Shown here one piece after another: positions 37,878-48,756 of a stretch of 64,000 bases of DNA. The notes under the pieces are model-generated. The model was not told the DNA's origin and did not search any database. It worked only from the letters and a program-made list of their open reading frames with translations. Source of the DNA: Miltoncostaea sp963770865 (lineage in GTDB: Bacteria > Actinomycetota > Thermoleophilia > Miltoncostaeales > Miltoncostaeaceae); assembly GCA_963770865.1 (NCBI GenBank), contig CAVYRD010000010.1:1-64000 (forward strand), written 5' to 3'. Position numbers and translations under genes: made by a program. The first letter of the stretch is position 1, and each line of letters opens with the position of its first letter.

Positions 37878-38313
37878 GGGTACGCAGACGATCCGCGCGA
37901 TCCTCTGGCAACGGACGCGGAGGTAGGCCAGCAGAGTAGTCGAGCGGGGTCCGCCAGGCCGAGGCTCTGTGACTGGAAGACACGCCTTGAGTGCAAGGCG
38001 ATGGCGTCCTCGAGCGCCGCAAGCTCTGTGTCACGCTCGAGCAACGGTTACATGACGCGATCGTACGTCCAGGGACGTGCCGGGCGGGTCACTACCGGGC
38101 GGGCCGCGCCCCGAGTGGTGTCCGCGGGATCCTGTCCAGCACTGTACGGGCGGGGAGTGGACCGACCCGGCCGGCTCGTGGTCCCTTTACGTAGAGTTGT
38201 TGTATTGGGCACACACCGAGGGATGGTCGCGTGGGCGGACCGGAAGTGGCGCGGGACGCCGGCGCGGAACGCACCCAGACCAAGAGAACCAGGTCTGAGA
38301 TCCGCGGTCGGAC
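37878..38313. other. Intergenic, no gene supported
   Basis: About 436 bases with short overlapping frames only. A GC-poor patch near 38187-38215 (TTTACGTAGAGTTGTTGTATTG) is less GC-rich than its surroundings and may hold a promoter for the next gene. Confidence 0.35.
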
Positions 38314-38724
38314 GTGATGACGCGTCGCTCTCGGAGGCCTGGGCTACGGGAATCGCGTATCGGCTCTCGGCGAGCGTCTCGCCCCGGGCGGCGGCGGCCG
38401 ATGGTCGTGGCGGCGCTGGGGGTGGCCGTCGCGGTGTCCGTGGTGGCCGTCGTCGCGGCGGGCAGCGTCCGAGACGTCGCCGACCGTAATCCCTCCGAGG
38501 GTGTCACGGGTCGAGCCGCCTTTCTGCTCGTGCCGAGTGGGCGCTCGCACGCCGAGGTGGCCGATCTGCTGGGTCAGCCGAGGATGGTGCGCGCAGCCCC
38601 TGGTGCCGAGCCCGGGACGGACTGTTGGCTGTACGGCTCCCGCTCCGGCCGTCCGATCGAGTACCAGCTGTGCTTTCGGCGTGGTTTCCTGGTTTCGAAG
38701 GATGTGGTGCCGGTCCGTCGGTGA
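38314..38724 (+). CDS. Membrane-anchored BamE-like small protein
   Basis: About 136 residues: an arginine-rich N-terminus, one membrane helix (VVAALGVAVAVSVVAVVAA), then a small domain RSHAEVADLLGQPRMVRAAPG...DCWLYGS...YQLCFRRGFLVSKDVV, which resembles the SmpA/BamE-type fold. Start could be GTG 38314 or ATG 38317. It faces lgt with only six bases between the stops. Confidence 0.6.
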   Translation: MMTRRSRRPGLRESRIGSRRASRPGRRRPMVVAALGVAVAVSVVAVVAAGSVRDVADRNPSEGVTGRAAFLLVPSGRSHAEVADLLGQPRMVRAAPGAEPGTDCWLYGSRSGRPIEYQLCFRRGFLVSKDVVPVRR

Positions 38725-38730
38725 CGTTCG

Positions 38731-39582
38731 CTACGCCTGTCTGAGCGCCTCGTGATCGACGCTGCCACCGCGGGCGGCCGGCCGGGCCCGGCGCTGGGTC
38801 AACACGAATGCGGCGAACCCGGCGACGCAGAGGATGAGCGCGACCCAGAAGTTGAGGCGCTCGCCCAGGATGTGGTGAGCCGGGTCAACGCGCAGCAGCT
38901 CCCAGAAGATGCGCCCGAGGCAGTAGACGCCGACGTAGAGGCAGAAGATGCCCGGCGGGCGGATGCGGTAGCGGCGCCCCACCCAGATGAGCACGGCCGC
39001 GCCCGCGAAGTTCCAGAGCATCTCGTAAAGGAAGGTGGGGTGGTAGGCCGCGGTCAGCTCGTCGCCGGGTGGGCGATGGCCGGGGTCAACTTCGAGCCCC
39101 CAGGGCAGGCTGGTGGGCCCGCCGTAGAGCTCCTGGTTGAAGTAGTTGCCGAGCCGCCCGATGCCCTGCGCGATCAAGAGGCCCGGCGCGGCTGCGTCCA
39201 AGAAGAGCGTGACGCTCTCGCCGCGGCGGCGGACGATGTAGGCGCCCACGAGCACGCCGGCCAGCACGCCGCCCCAGATGCCGAGCCCGCCCTCCCAGAT
39301 GGCGAACGGGGCGTACCAGTGGTCCGAGAGCTGGTCCCAGCTGGTGATGTCGTGGTAGATCCGCCCGCCGATGATGCCGGCGAGCACCGACCAGAGCGCC
39401 ACCTCGAGCACGAGGTCCGGCTCGCCGCCCACCGCGCGCCAACGGCGCATGGTGAGCCAGGTGGCCACCGCTATCCCCGCCAGCATCGTGAGGGCGTACA
39501 GGCGGATGTCGAGCGGCCCGAGCGGGATCTGCCGGAAAGACGGCGCGGGGATCGTCGCGGCGAGCGATGCGGCGGTCGGCAC
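38731..39582 (-). CDS. lgt: Prolipoprotein diacylglyceryl transferase
   Basis: A 283-residue membrane enzyme with seven helices that adds diacylglycerol to lipoprotein cysteines. The family signature GRLGNYFNQELYGGPTSLPWG is present, along with GGRIYHDITSWD and the late LLRVDP. Start ATG 39582. The gene looks intact and housekeeping. Confidence 0.95.
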   Translation of the reverse strand: MPTAASLAATIPAPSFRQIPLGPLDIRLYALTMLAGIAVATWLTMRRWRAVGGEPDLVLEVALWSVLAGIIGGRIYHDITSWDQLSDHWYAPFAIWEGGLGIWGGVLAGVLVGAYIVRRRGESVTLFLDAAAPGLLIAQGIGRLGNYFNQELYGGPTSLPWGLEVDPGHRPPGDELTAAYHPTFLYEMLWNFAGAAVLIWVGRRYRIRPPGIFCLYVGVYCLGRIFWELLRVDPAHHILGERLNFWVALILCVAGFAAFVLTQRRARPAARGGSVDHEALRQA

Positions 39583-39917
39583 GGCGCGATCGTAGTGGAG
39601 CCGGTGGTCGGGGCTGCACGGGTCGGTCCTGCGGCGCCCGACGGTCGGTCGGCCGGCGAGGGCACGGGAGGGACGGGCCTCTGTACTCTCGCCGCAGCGA
39701 ACGCAGGAGAGTCACGGGAACCGTCCTGTTGTCGATGCCGACGCGCCGCACCGGCCGAGCGTCAGCGGCGCGGCTTCGACATCGGTGGGCTCGTGCGGGT
39801 GCGGCGCATGATTCCCTAGAAGCCGAGGACGGGAGACCGCCCATGCCCGTGCCGCGGAGCACCCGAGCGGCGGTTGTCCGCGTGCCGCAGGCCTGCTGAT
39901 GCAGGGGGGGGCGACGC
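39583..39917. other. Intergenic, possible structured leader
   Basis: About 335 bases with no supported protein. Near 39735-39790 a long GC-rich inverted pairing (GCCGACGCGCCGC against GCGGCGCGGC) could fold upstream of the PAP2 gene. I could not match it to a known riboswitch. Confidence 0.3.
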
Positions 39918-40700
39918 TTGACGATCCCCGGCGGGCGGACGCGTTCCGACGCGGTGACCGCCCGGAGCTGGCGGCGCGAGCTCGGCCTCTTCCTGCTCGC
40001 GTACCTGGCCTACGAGACACTGCGCGGGCACTCGGCTGGCGTCGGGGCGGTCGCGGTCTCCAATGCCGCGAGGGTGATCGCGTGGCAGGGGCCCGTCGCC
40101 GAGCAGATCGAGGCGGCGACACGGCTCGGCGCGACGCTGGTCCCCGGTGCGCTCTTCATTCTCGGGATCGTCTACTTCGCGGCCCAGGGCCTCGTCGCGC
40201 CGGCCGCCCTCGTCTTTCTCTGGCGCGCCCACGCCGGCGCCTACCGCCTCCTCCGGACGAGCATCCTGATCGTGTGGGCGGTCGCCCTCCCGATCTACGC
40301 CCTCTTTCCGACAGCCCCGCCGCGGCTGGTGGTCATCGGCTCGCTCGGAGCGGTCAGCCCGGCGAAGCCGATGACGCTCGACACCGGCATCACCCGGATC
40401 TTCTACAACCCGTATGCGGCGGTACCGAGCCTCCATGTCGCGGTGGCGGTCCTCGTCGGAGTGGCGTTCGCGGTCGCCACGCGCCGCCGATGGATTCGCC
40501 TCTCGGTCCTCGCCTGGCCGCTGCTGGTGACGCTCGCGGTCGTCGCGACGGGCAACCACTACCTGTTCGATGTCGCAGCCGGCGTCGTGCTGGCGCTCGT
40601 CGCGGCAGCGCTGACGGCTTTGGTGATTCCCGGAGGGGTTCGGGGCGCCTTGGCAATGCGGTCGGAGGGCTCGGACGAGGATCTCTCCCGGTCGAGCTGA
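39918..40700 (+). CDS. PAP2-superfamily membrane phosphatase/transferase
   Basis: A 260-residue membrane protein with about six helices. The late catalytic segments AVPSLHVAVAVLV and GNHYLFDVAAGVVLAL match the PAP2 C2 and C3 motifs of inositolphosphotransferase-like enzymes; the first motif is weak. A lipid phosphatase or phosphotransferase role is likely. TTG 39918 lies after an AGGGGGGG ribosome site. Confidence 0.8.
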   Translation: MTIPGGRTRSDAVTARSWRRELGLFLLAYLAYETLRGHSAGVGAVAVSNAARVIAWQGPVAEQIEAATRLGATLVPGALFILGIVYFAAQGLVAPAALVFLWRAHAGAYRLLRTSILIVWAVALPIYALFPTAPPRLVVIGSLGAVSPAKPMTLDTGITRIFYNPYAAVPSLHVAVAVLVGVAFAVATRRRWIRLSVLAWPLLVTLAVVATGNHYLFDVAAGVVLALVAAALTALVIPGGVRGALAMRSEGSDEDLSRSS

Positions 40701-40818
40701 GGGAGGACCGCCTAGATCCAAAGCCGCCTCTCGACCGGGAGCGCCAATGACCGGGGCCTCGACCGAGCGGACGCTCGCCTCCGCGTGACGGTCAGGCCAC
40801 CCGTCGTGCCGATCGATG

Positions 40819-41769
40819 TCACCGAGCGCGACCGATGGTCGATCGGTTCGGGCCTGCAACCCGCTCATCATTCGCGAGCCGGGCCGGCTCCGGGGATAAC
40901 GCCCGTTGAGAGGCGGCCTCGATCGAGAGCCCAAGGGCGTCTTCGAGCTTCGCGGCAATCCGGTGCACCGCGTCCGCGTAGGCGGCCATCTCCTTCGGCG
41001 CCGCATCGGCCCAGCCCGCCACATACGGCACCGACTGCCCTGCCGTGTCGAGCCTCACCGCCGACAGGGCGACGAAGGCCGCCGTCTCGGCGACCACCTC
41101 GGCCCCCGCCCGCCCGAGCTCTTGGTACCGCGCTCCGTGCACGTGCGCCAGCTCGTGGACCAGCACCGCCACCTGTCCGTTCGGCTCGAGACCCTGGTGC
41201 AGGACGATCCGCCGGGCGCGGTGATCGACGAAGCCCTCGGCGCCCACGGGCATCTCAGCCTGCCGTTCGACGGCATACCCCGCTGCCCACGCCTGCTGTG
41301 TGAGCGGCGTAAGGAGGTGCGCGTGGGAAGCGCCGGTGAGCGGGCTCAGCGGGGGCGGTTCGGGTAGGGGAGGCCCCTCGGTCTGGGAGATGTCGAAGAC
41401 CGGCACCAGCACGAAAGCCCGCACCGCCGAGGTCTCCTCACCGGTCGCCTCGTCGCGCTCGCGCCGCACCGAGGGCGCCCAGATCCGAAGCGCCCGCTCG
41501 CCGCGGCGCACCTGCCGGCCGAGCTCCCGCCAGTGGCGAAAGCTCGCCACCTGGGTCGCGTCGGGGCGCTGGGAGAGGATCAGGAGGGTGTTCGGCAGCG
41601 AGTAGCCGCGAAGGAGCGCGCGCGCCTTCGCGAACCGGACCCATCCCTCCGAGCTGCGCAGCTCCTGGCAGGCAGCTTCCAGCCGCGCCCGCGCCTCCTC
41701 ACGGCGCTCGTGGGCTTGCCGCTCGGCCACCTCGGCCGTCAGCCGGCCGCGCCGTCCGGTGCTCGTCAC
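40819..41769 (-). CDS. ArdC-like protein with HExxH metallopeptidase motif
   Basis: A 316-residue protein in which the N-terminal half resembles the ArdC single-strand-DNA-binding antirestriction domain (YSLPNTLLILSQRPDATQVASFRHWRELGRQVRRGERALRIWAP) and the C-terminal half has a zinc protease signature VLVHELAHVHGARYQE. Conjugative elements use such proteins to protect entering DNA. GTG 41769 overlaps the coupling-protein stop (GTGA). It is the last gene of the transfer operon. Confidence 0.85.
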   Translation of the reverse strand: MTSTGRRGRLTAEVAERQAHERREEARARLEAACQELRSSEGWVRFAKARALLRGYSLPNTLLILSQRPDATQVASFRHWRELGRQVRRGERALRIWAPSVRRERDEATGEETSAVRAFVLVPVFDISQTEGPPLPEPPPLSPLTGASHAHLLTPLTQQAWAAGYAVERQAEMPVGAEGFVDHRARRIVLHQGLEPNGQVAVLVHELAHVHGARYQELGRAGAEVVAETAAFVALSAVRLDTAGQSVPYVAGWADAAPKEMAAYADAVHRIAAKLEDALGLSIEAASQRALSPEPARLANDERVAGPNRSTIGRAR

Positions 41770-43437
41770 CGGGCATCCTCGCCGGCTCCGGCCAAGCGCC
41801 GAAGCGCCCGCTTCCCGGTACCAAGGCCGAAGAGACAGCCGTGCCGGTGGCAGGTGCCCGTAGACGAGGATCGCCTGCCCCGGAGCGATCCCCCGCACCG
41901 CGTCGGCCGGCGCCAACCGACGCGAGCGCGTGCTGCGGGTGCGGCTGGTGCCCCCGCCCTCGCCGCGGGTGCGGCTCTCCTGGGCGACCTCCTCCTCGCC
42001 AAGCGCACGGCCCAGGTAGTCGAGAGTGCGCCCGTCGGAGATCCCCGACAGGAAGAGCTTGGCCCGGTGGTTGGCGAGGATCGTGTCGGCGGCCTCGCCG
42101 TAGCGCGAGCGCGCCTGGGCAAGATCCTGGAAGACCGTCACCACCTGGATCCCCTGCCCGGCCGCGGTCGCCGCGATCTGGGGCAGGGTGCGGATCGGCG
42201 CCGTGTTGGCGGCCTCGTCGAGGACGAGAAGAAGCGGCGGGATCGCAGGGCCGCCCCGCCGCCGCCCGCGCGTAGGCCGCATCGACGACGTGCTCGACCA
42301 GTCCGGCGAAGAGCGGTGCCAGTCGCTCCTGATCCTTCGCCGGTGCGATCGACGTAGAGCGTGCCCGCGTCCGCGAGAAGATCCTCCGGCTCGATGCCGT
42401 GGGCGGCGGTGCTCGCCAGCACCGCCGGATCGGCGAAGGGCGAGAGCACCGCCTCGGCGGTTGCGTAGACCGACGACAGGGTGCGCTCCTCGCGTCGGCA
42501 GGTGGCCAGAAACGCCGCATGCGCGTCGGGCTCGCCGAGGTCGAGCAGGAGCTCGGCGACCGCCGTCTGCTCGCCCGAGTCGACCCAGCGCCACGACGTC
42601 GCGCATCGAGCCGCCGATCTTGCCGGCGGCGGCCAACAGCAGGGGCGCCAGGAGCTTGGCCGCCATCTGCAGCCAGAACTCGGCGTCGCGTCCGCCCGCA
42701 GATCCGTGGGCGCTCGTCAGGTTGTGGGCCATCCGCCGCGCGTCGGCCCACTCGACGCACGAGCGAACCGGATCCCAGCCCGACGACGCTCATCGTCCGA
42801 TCGAGGCGCGCCGCGCCGGTCGGGTCGTAGATCCAGACCGGCCCGCGGCGCTCGCCGGGCGGCGCAGGGTGTGGTCGAGCAGGTCGCGCTTCACCGACAC
42901 CGCGAGCACCGGCCCGGCGGCCTCGAGGATCGCCGGGATCGCGAGGCCGGCGGTCTTTCCCGACTGGCTCGGCCCGATCACGATCGTGCTGGCGCGCGGG
43001 CTCGGTCGCGACCAGGCGCCGCCCGAGCCGGCCGAGCGTGAGGCGCCCGGCCTGCGGCGCGGCGCACGACGCAGGGCTCGCAGGTCGCGCGCCCGAGCCC
43101 AGCGGGCGCCCGACTGCTCCGACCGCGCGTGGCCCAGTCGGCGCGCGACGCGTGCGGCCACGACGATCGCCGTCGCGAGCACCGCGAGGACGACCGCCGC
43201 CACCGCGTAGAAGCCGATCGGGCCCGGCAGGCGCGCCCGATCGGGCGCCGGCCAGGCGGCGGCCGGATCGGAGAGGGTGCCCGGAAGGCGCGCGAGCACC
43301 CCCGGCATCCGACCGAGCGCCGCTCGCAGAGCGGCCCGTCGCCGAAGGCGATCGCCGGCGAGCTGGCCGATCCCCCAGACGACGATCCCGAGCCCGAGGG
43401 CCACCGCCGCCGAGGACCGCGGCCGACGCCGACCCAC
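41766..43437 (-). pseudogene. VirD4/TraG-type coupling protein, broken as sequenced
   Basis: N-terminal membrane helices (SSAAVALGLGIVVWGIGQL and IGFYAVAAVVLAVLATAIVV), Walker A GPSQSGKTAGLAIP and Walker B LLLVLDEAANTAPI, then TVFQDLAQARSRYGEAADTILANHRAKLFLSG. In conjugation the hexameric ATPase docks DNA substrate to the secretion channel. Start GTG 43437 is preceded by GGAGG. Several one-base frame changes (about 42860, 42760, 42590 and 42330) scatter it over three frames. Length about 555 residues. Confidence 0.8.
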
Positions 43438-43475
43438 GGATCCTCCGGCGCGTCCCGCGCGCGGGGCGCCATCGC

Positions 43476-43884
43476 TACTTGGCCGCTGCCACGCGCGGCC
43501 GCCGGGGCCGGCGCAGTGGCGCGGCGCGCCGCCTCGGCCTCGCGCAGCTCGGCCTGGAGCTCGGGGATCGCCCGCTCGAGGGCCCGCTCGACCGCGTCGA
43601 CCACCTCGGCCAGCTGCGGCAGGGCCTCGTCGGCGACGCTCGGCGGCGAGGCCGCAGGCGCGCATGCCCTCGAGGCCGACCACGGCGCGCCCGAGGTCGC
43701 CGACCGCCAGGCGAAAGCGCCCGTCGAGGCGCGCCGAGGCCCCGTAGCCGGCGACCCGGTCGGCGAGGGCGGTCGGCCCGGCGCGCGAGCTCGGAGTCGC
43801 TCGCGCGCGGAAGGAGGGCGTGCGGGATCTCCAGCGCCGCCGCGGGGGCCGGCGGCGGGGTGAGGGAAAGCCGGTCTCGCTCAC
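43476..43884 (-). pseudogene. Coiled-coil protein of the transfer operon, broken as sequenced
   Basis: A GTG at 43884 follows GAGGAGGAGACCGAG. Frames join into about 135 residues: TALADRVAGYGASARLDGRFRLAVGDLGRAVVGLEGM, then VVDAVERALERAIPELQAELREAEAARRA, a likely coiled coil, ending near a TAG at 43476. No family recognised; it sits between the VirB4-like and coupling-protein genes. Confidence 0.55.
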
Positions 43885-43907
43885 CTCGGTCTCCTCCTCG
43901 TCGAGGT

Positions 43908-45152
43908 TCAGGCAGTCGCCGCCGCGGCGCGCATGCGGGCGTCGGTGTCCACCAGGGCGCGCTCGGCGCGCGAGAGGCGGTGCTCGACGACGAAGGAGCG
44001 CCCGCCGACCTTCCAGAGGGCGACCCCGCGCGGCAGGGTCGCCACGTGGTCGACCTCGGTGCCGGTGAGCCCGACCAGCTCGCGGGTCGCCTCGAGGTCC
44101 GCCGGGCTCTGGGCGAGGATGATCCGGGTCTCCGAATCCGACAGCAGGCCCTCGGCGATCTTGGCCTCGCGCGAGCCGGCGTCTCCGGCGGCCGCCAGAT
44201 CGGAGAGGCGATGGATCACCAGCATGTTGGCCACCCCGTAGGAGCGCGCGAGCTTCCAGGAGCGCTGCAGGAAGGTCGCCGCCGCCGGGTCGGCGAGGAC
44301 CGCCCAGCCCTCGTCGAGCACCACCAGGCGCTTGACGCCGTCGTCGCGCGCCAGGCGCCCCGACAGCCAGGCGCTCACGCAGACCATCAGCACCCCGAGC
44401 GCCGGCGAGCCGTGGAGGGCCGACAGATCGAGCACCACGATCGGCGCATCGAGCTCGACGCCCGTCGCTGGTCGGCCCGTCGAACATCCCGTGCAGGTCG
44501 CCCTCGCAGAGCCGGCGCAGCTCGAGCGCGCAGCCGCGCCCGTAGGTGGCGAGATCCTCGGCGCCGACCGCGATCGAGGTCGCGGCCTCGGCGCGCCGGG
44601 TGAAGCAGGTGGTGCTGGACGGCCGGCAGGGTCGGCGCGCCGCTCGGCGGCCGCCGCCCGGTAGGCGAGATCGAGGGCGGTGTGCTCCTGCGGGCTCGAG
44701 GGCCCGGCGCAGCGATCCCGCGACCAGGGCCCCGAGCAGGGCGACCCGCTCCTCGCGCCCGCCGGCGGCGTCGAGCGGGTTGAGCCGCACCTCCCCGCCC
44801 GGGACCAGGCGGATCGGCCGGCTGCCGAACCACTCCGCGAGCGGCCCGTACTCGCCCTTCGGGTCGATCACGACCGCGCGGCGGCCGAAGAGGGCCTGGC
44901 GGGCGAGGTAGGTCTTCACCAGCGCCGACTTGCCCCGGCCGACCTGCCCGGCGACCAGCGCCGAGGGCCCGGTGATGCGCGCCCTGCTCGTAGAGCACCC
45001 AGGGGTCGAAGCAGAAGCTCGCCCCCGAGTAGACGTCGCGGCCGATGTAGACGCCCGCGCCCGCCGAGCCCGCCCTCGCCCATGAAGGGGTAGGCGGCCT
45101 GCAGGTGGGCGCTCGTCAGCTGGTGGGCCGGGTGGCGCGGGCGCGCCCTCAC
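43908..45152 (-). pseudogene. VirB4-like secretion ATPase, broken as sequenced
   Basis: From GTG 45152: TSAHLQAAYPFMGEGGLG, then Walker A ALVAGQVGRGKSALVKTYLARQALFG with VVIDPKGEYGPLAEWFG, and Walker B LVVLDEGWAVLADP followed by the conserved WKLARSYGVANMLVIHRLSDL and TRIILAQSP. About 414 residues, the usual size of the short ATP-binding partner of SCO6880-like proteins. Frame breaks near 45060, 44990, 44690, 44620 and 44460. Its start overlaps the SCO6880-like stop (GTGA). Confidence 0.82.
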
Positions 45153-46642
45153 CGAAGCCCCCGGCAGAGCGGCAGGGTGTAGGTGAAGCCCGATCGCCTG
45201 CTCGCCGAGGAGCGGCCGCAGCTCGAGGCGCGCCATCTGGGCCGACTGCTCGATCTCGGCGCATCGCGCGCCGCGAGCTCGTCCTCGCGCGCGGCCGAGA
45301 CGGTGACGTAGCCCGAGAAGCGCACGCCCGAGTGGCCCTCGGCGAGCTCCTGCCTCGCGCTCGACGAGCGCCTGCTGCTGGCGCCGGCGGCGGGCGGTGG
45401 CGAGGAAGCCCATGCGCGCGCGCAGCTCGTCGTCGGAGATCTCGTTGGTGCGCGCGTTCTCGGCGGCGCGCAGGGCGCGGGCGGGATCGAGCGGCTCCAT
45501 CACCACCGCGACCGTGCGCCGCGTCGTGCCGCCGAGCAGGAACGGCAGGAGGAAGTCCGCGCCGACCTCGACCCGCGGCCACTCGGCGATCCAGTAGGTG
45601 GAGTGGAGGGCGTCGTCGGCTGCGGTAGTGGCGCCAGGACTCCTCGGCCGCCATCGGGCCGGCGTTGGCCGGATCGACTCCCGCGAGCTCGGGGTCGCCG
45701 GCCGCCGCGCCGATCGAGGCCGGGGCGGTCGTCGGGGCAGAAGCCGAGGCGAATCGCCCGGGCGAGAAGGCGCGGGCTGAGCGCGCCGCGCACCACGACC
45801 TCGGCGCGCAGCAGGTGCTCGGAGAGGGCCGACAGCTCGCGCACCAGGACCGCCGCCGCCCCGGCCTCGCCGCCGCCCGCGCGGCGGATCGCGCCCGAGG
45901 CGCGCCGGGCGTCGATCTGCAGGGCGAGGAAGGTCTCGTGCTGGCGCGCCGGCCGGGCCGGCGTCGTCGAGCAGCTCGAGGTAGGAGCGCACGCCCGGGT
46001 GGGAGGAGCGGCAGGGCGAGGCCGTCGCGCAGGTAGCGCCCGAGCTCGTCGACGGGCTGGGTGACCGTGCGATCGATCCAGGCGAGGCGACTGACCGGGC
46101 TGCCCGGGTCGGGCGAAGCCCGACAGGACCGCCCCCCAGCGCGCGAGGCGCCGCTCCTTGTCGTCGAGCTCCAGCAGGGCGAAGGCGCCGCCCTCGACGG
46201 CGAGGACCGCCGTCCAGGTGGAGCCGTCGCGGGCGATCCCGATCTCGCCGCGCGAGGCACGGGCCGAGAGGATCCGAAGCCCGGACGAGGCTCTCCGGCA
46301 GGTCGAGGTCCTCGACCGCAGCCGAGCCCGTGGCCGCGGCCGGGTGCCCGCGAGCGGTGGCGGTGGCGGCCGGTCGCGCGGCGGCTCGGCGAAGCCCGAC
46401 GCGATCGCCGCCCAGGCGACCGGCGGGCGGCCGCCGAGGCGCAGGAAGGCGCTCGCGAGCCCGGCGTCCGGCGACGGCGAGCCCCGCGAGGGCGCCCGCC
46501 GGTGCTGGGCGCGACGTTCAGGCAGACCACCAGGCCGACGAGGCCGAGCGCGACGCAGGCCATCTGGCTCCAGCCGAGGCCGCCGATCGCGCCCGCCCGG
46601 CTCGATCGGCCCGAAGCGGTAGCGCGCGGGCTCAGACGCCAT
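45149..46642 (-). pseudogene. SCO6880-family transfer protein, broken as sequenced
   Basis: ATG 46642 opens MASEPARYRFGPIE, the hallmark start of the SCO6880 family, followed by two membrane helices (the second WSQMACVALGLVGLVVCLNVAP). The body reads SVLRELSALSEHLLRAEVVVRGAL and YWIAEWPRVEVGADFLLPFLLGG, and the end GFTYTLPLCRGLR. It acts with the downstream VirB4-like ATPase as a split channel component. Several frame breaks. Its start lies inside the TrbL end. Confidence 0.75.
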
Positions 46643-48009
46643 CGGCGCCTCCGGGTAGGGGCAGCTGCGGCCCGGGCGGCGGGCCCGCCGGGCGTCGGTC
46701 GGGCGCGAGGGAGCGGCTCGGGCGCGGAGGCCGCGAGGGCTGGGCGGTCGGCGTCGCGGCCGCGACGACGGGGCTGGCCGCCGGCGATCGGGCGGGCGCC
46801 GCCCGGCGCTGCGCCCCCGGCGGGCGCGCCGCCGAGCGACGGGGGCCGGCCGCGCCGCCGCCGCCGCCCGGGCGTCCCACGGCCGCCTCCTCCGCCAGCC
46901 CCGCATGCCCATCGCGCCCGCGCCGAGGGCGAGCGCGCCCGGCGCCCGCTCCCATCGCCCCGAAGGACATCCGCGTGCGGGCGACGTTCCAGGCGAGGGA
47001 GGTCCCGGTCGTCGCGGCCACGGCGTGGCGGGCCTCGCGCTGGGGCTGGGCGACCTCGGCCGCCAGCGGGATCAGCGAGAAGAGGACGAAGGGCGAGAAG
47101 GCCGCCAGCAGGAACATGCCCGCCCCCGCGAGCACCGCCGAGGGGCCGTCGCCCGAGGTGAGCGCCGAGAGGCCGAGCGACAGCGTCGCCACGATCACGA
47201 GCTTCGAGAGGATCGCCGCGACGATCAGCTGCACCAGGCGCCGCACCCAGCCCGAGAGCGCCGGCCAGATCATGGTCGCGAGAAAGAGCGGCAGGAACAT
47301 CACCGCCACGTAGACCACCCCGGCGCGCAGGATCAGCTCGAACCAGACGAAGATCGCCGCCAGCGCCATCACGAGCGCCATCAGGAAGGAGGCGAAGAGC
47401 GGCACCGGCCCGCCGATCGCGCTCGCCTGGGTGAGCGTGCGTCGGCGAGGCGTGTGGGTGTCCTTGGCGACCCCGGCGGTGAGCTCGGCCGACAGGGCGT
47501 CGGTGACCGCGAGGGCCGTCTGGGTGACGCTCACCGCGAGGCCGGTGAGGAGCATCGCCGCGGGCAGGTGGAGGAGGCCGACGCGGACGAGGAGGCCCGC
47601 GTCCTGGCGCATCAGCGCCTGGAGGACGGTCAGCAGGAGGAGCGGCAGGAGCAGGATCGCCCCGGCCTGGAACATGAAGGCGTAGTGGCTCTGGAACCAG
47701 GGCGCCGAGAGATCGACCGCGGTCGTCGAGTCGATCGCGTCGGCGACCTGGAGCAGGAGCCAGGACGGCTCCGTCGCCGACCCAGCCGGTGAGCTGGCCG
47801 AGCACCGCGTCGCCCGCCGCTCCGGCCGCGGCGCCCGGCCGCATCGCCGGCGGCGCTGCAGACGACGCTCACGCCCGGGCACGTCGCACGGCCCCGGCAG
47901 GTCGACGGCCTCGGCCGTCGGCGGGCGGCCCGAGGAGGCAGAGGCACGCGGCGACGAGCGAGGGCCAGCAGGCACCCGCTCGCCGGACGCTGTCGCGGGC
48001 TGCGATCAC
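46632..48009 (-). pseudogene. TrbL/VirB6-like channel protein, broken as sequenced
   Basis: From GTG 48009 a signal-like N-terminus (WPSLVAACLCLLG) leads into six or more membrane helices (FMFQAGAILLLPLLLLTVLQALM, LPAAMLLTGLAVSVTQTALAV, SFLMALVMALAAIFVWFELILRAGVVYVAVMFLPLFLA, LIVAAILSKLVIVATLSLGLSAL, GAGMFLLAAFSPFVLFSLIP) and a long Pro/Ala-rich tail. This is the usual TrbL layout; it would form the inner-membrane pore. The N-terminal part has two frame changes. GTG overlaps the previous stop. Confidence 0.78.
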
Positions 48010-48753
48010 GGCGCGAAGGGGGAGAAGCCCTGGGCGCGGCGACGAAGTCGCCCGGGCGCGCGGTCGGCGCTCGGCGCCGTGACGCTCGGGACCGGCCCGG
48101 GGGTGTCGGCGCCGAAGCGCTCGACCCTCCAGCGGCCCGCCGACCAGACGAGCTCGGCGCGGCTCGTCGACCAGGCGGCGATCGGGGCACGCGTCGGCGT
48201 CGCGAGGAGCGTCACCTGCCAGATCGCGACCGTGGCTCGTCGGCGCCGAGAAGGCCTCCACCCGGTAGCCGAGCGGGGTCATGCGCAGGACGACCTCGCC
48301 CGGACGGCGCGGACGTTCCGAGAGCAGCCCCGACCAGGTAGTCGTAGGTGCGGTCGAAGAGCGGCTCGAGCTGTGGCGCGGTAGGCCGGCGGTGGCGAGC
48401 GACGCGACCACGGCCCGACGCGCGCTGCGCGGCTCGACAGCAGCCGGGGGTCGGCGAGCGACGACAGCGCCGCGGCCGCCGCTCGCGCCGCGCCCTCTCG
48501 GGTGTGCGCCGCTGACCGGGCGCGGCGTCCGTGGGTCGGCGGCGGGGCGGTCGTCTGCGGCGACGACGGGGACGGTGGGCGGCTCGGCGGTCGTCTCTCC
48601 CCGACCCGAGAGGCGCCGGCTCCCAGTCCGAGCCCGAAGCGCGAAGGCCGAGCGCGACGAGCGAGCAAGGCGCCGCCGATCACGGCGCGAGCCGCCGCCG
48701 CGCTCGGCAGGTCTGCCGGGCCGAGGAGCGATTCCGGAGCGGGAGCGGGGCAC
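48006..48753 (-). pseudogene. TcpC/VirB8-like transfer protein, broken as sequenced
   Basis: From GTG 48753: a short basic start, a membrane helix region (VIGGALLARRARPSRFGLGLGAGAS), a Pro/Ser/Thr linker, then an NTF2-like domain seen in GEVVLRMTPLGYRVEAFSA, TVAIWQVTLLATPTRAPIAAW and AELVWSAGRWRVERFGA. The order linker plus WxVxxFG is typical of actinobacterial TcpC-like proteins. At least three frame changes. Confidence 0.6.
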
Positions 48754-48756
48754 GGC

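Noticed and set aside
39690..39830. Possible glycine-type riboswitch (GCAGGAGAGTC)
   Set aside because: Only a short string matches; the rest of the aptamer is not recognisable, and no glycine gene follows.
42790..47844. A 1684-codon minus-strand frame
   Set aside because: It stitches together parts of the TrbL-like, SCO6880-like, VirB4-like and coupling proteins because of frame shifts; not a single protein.
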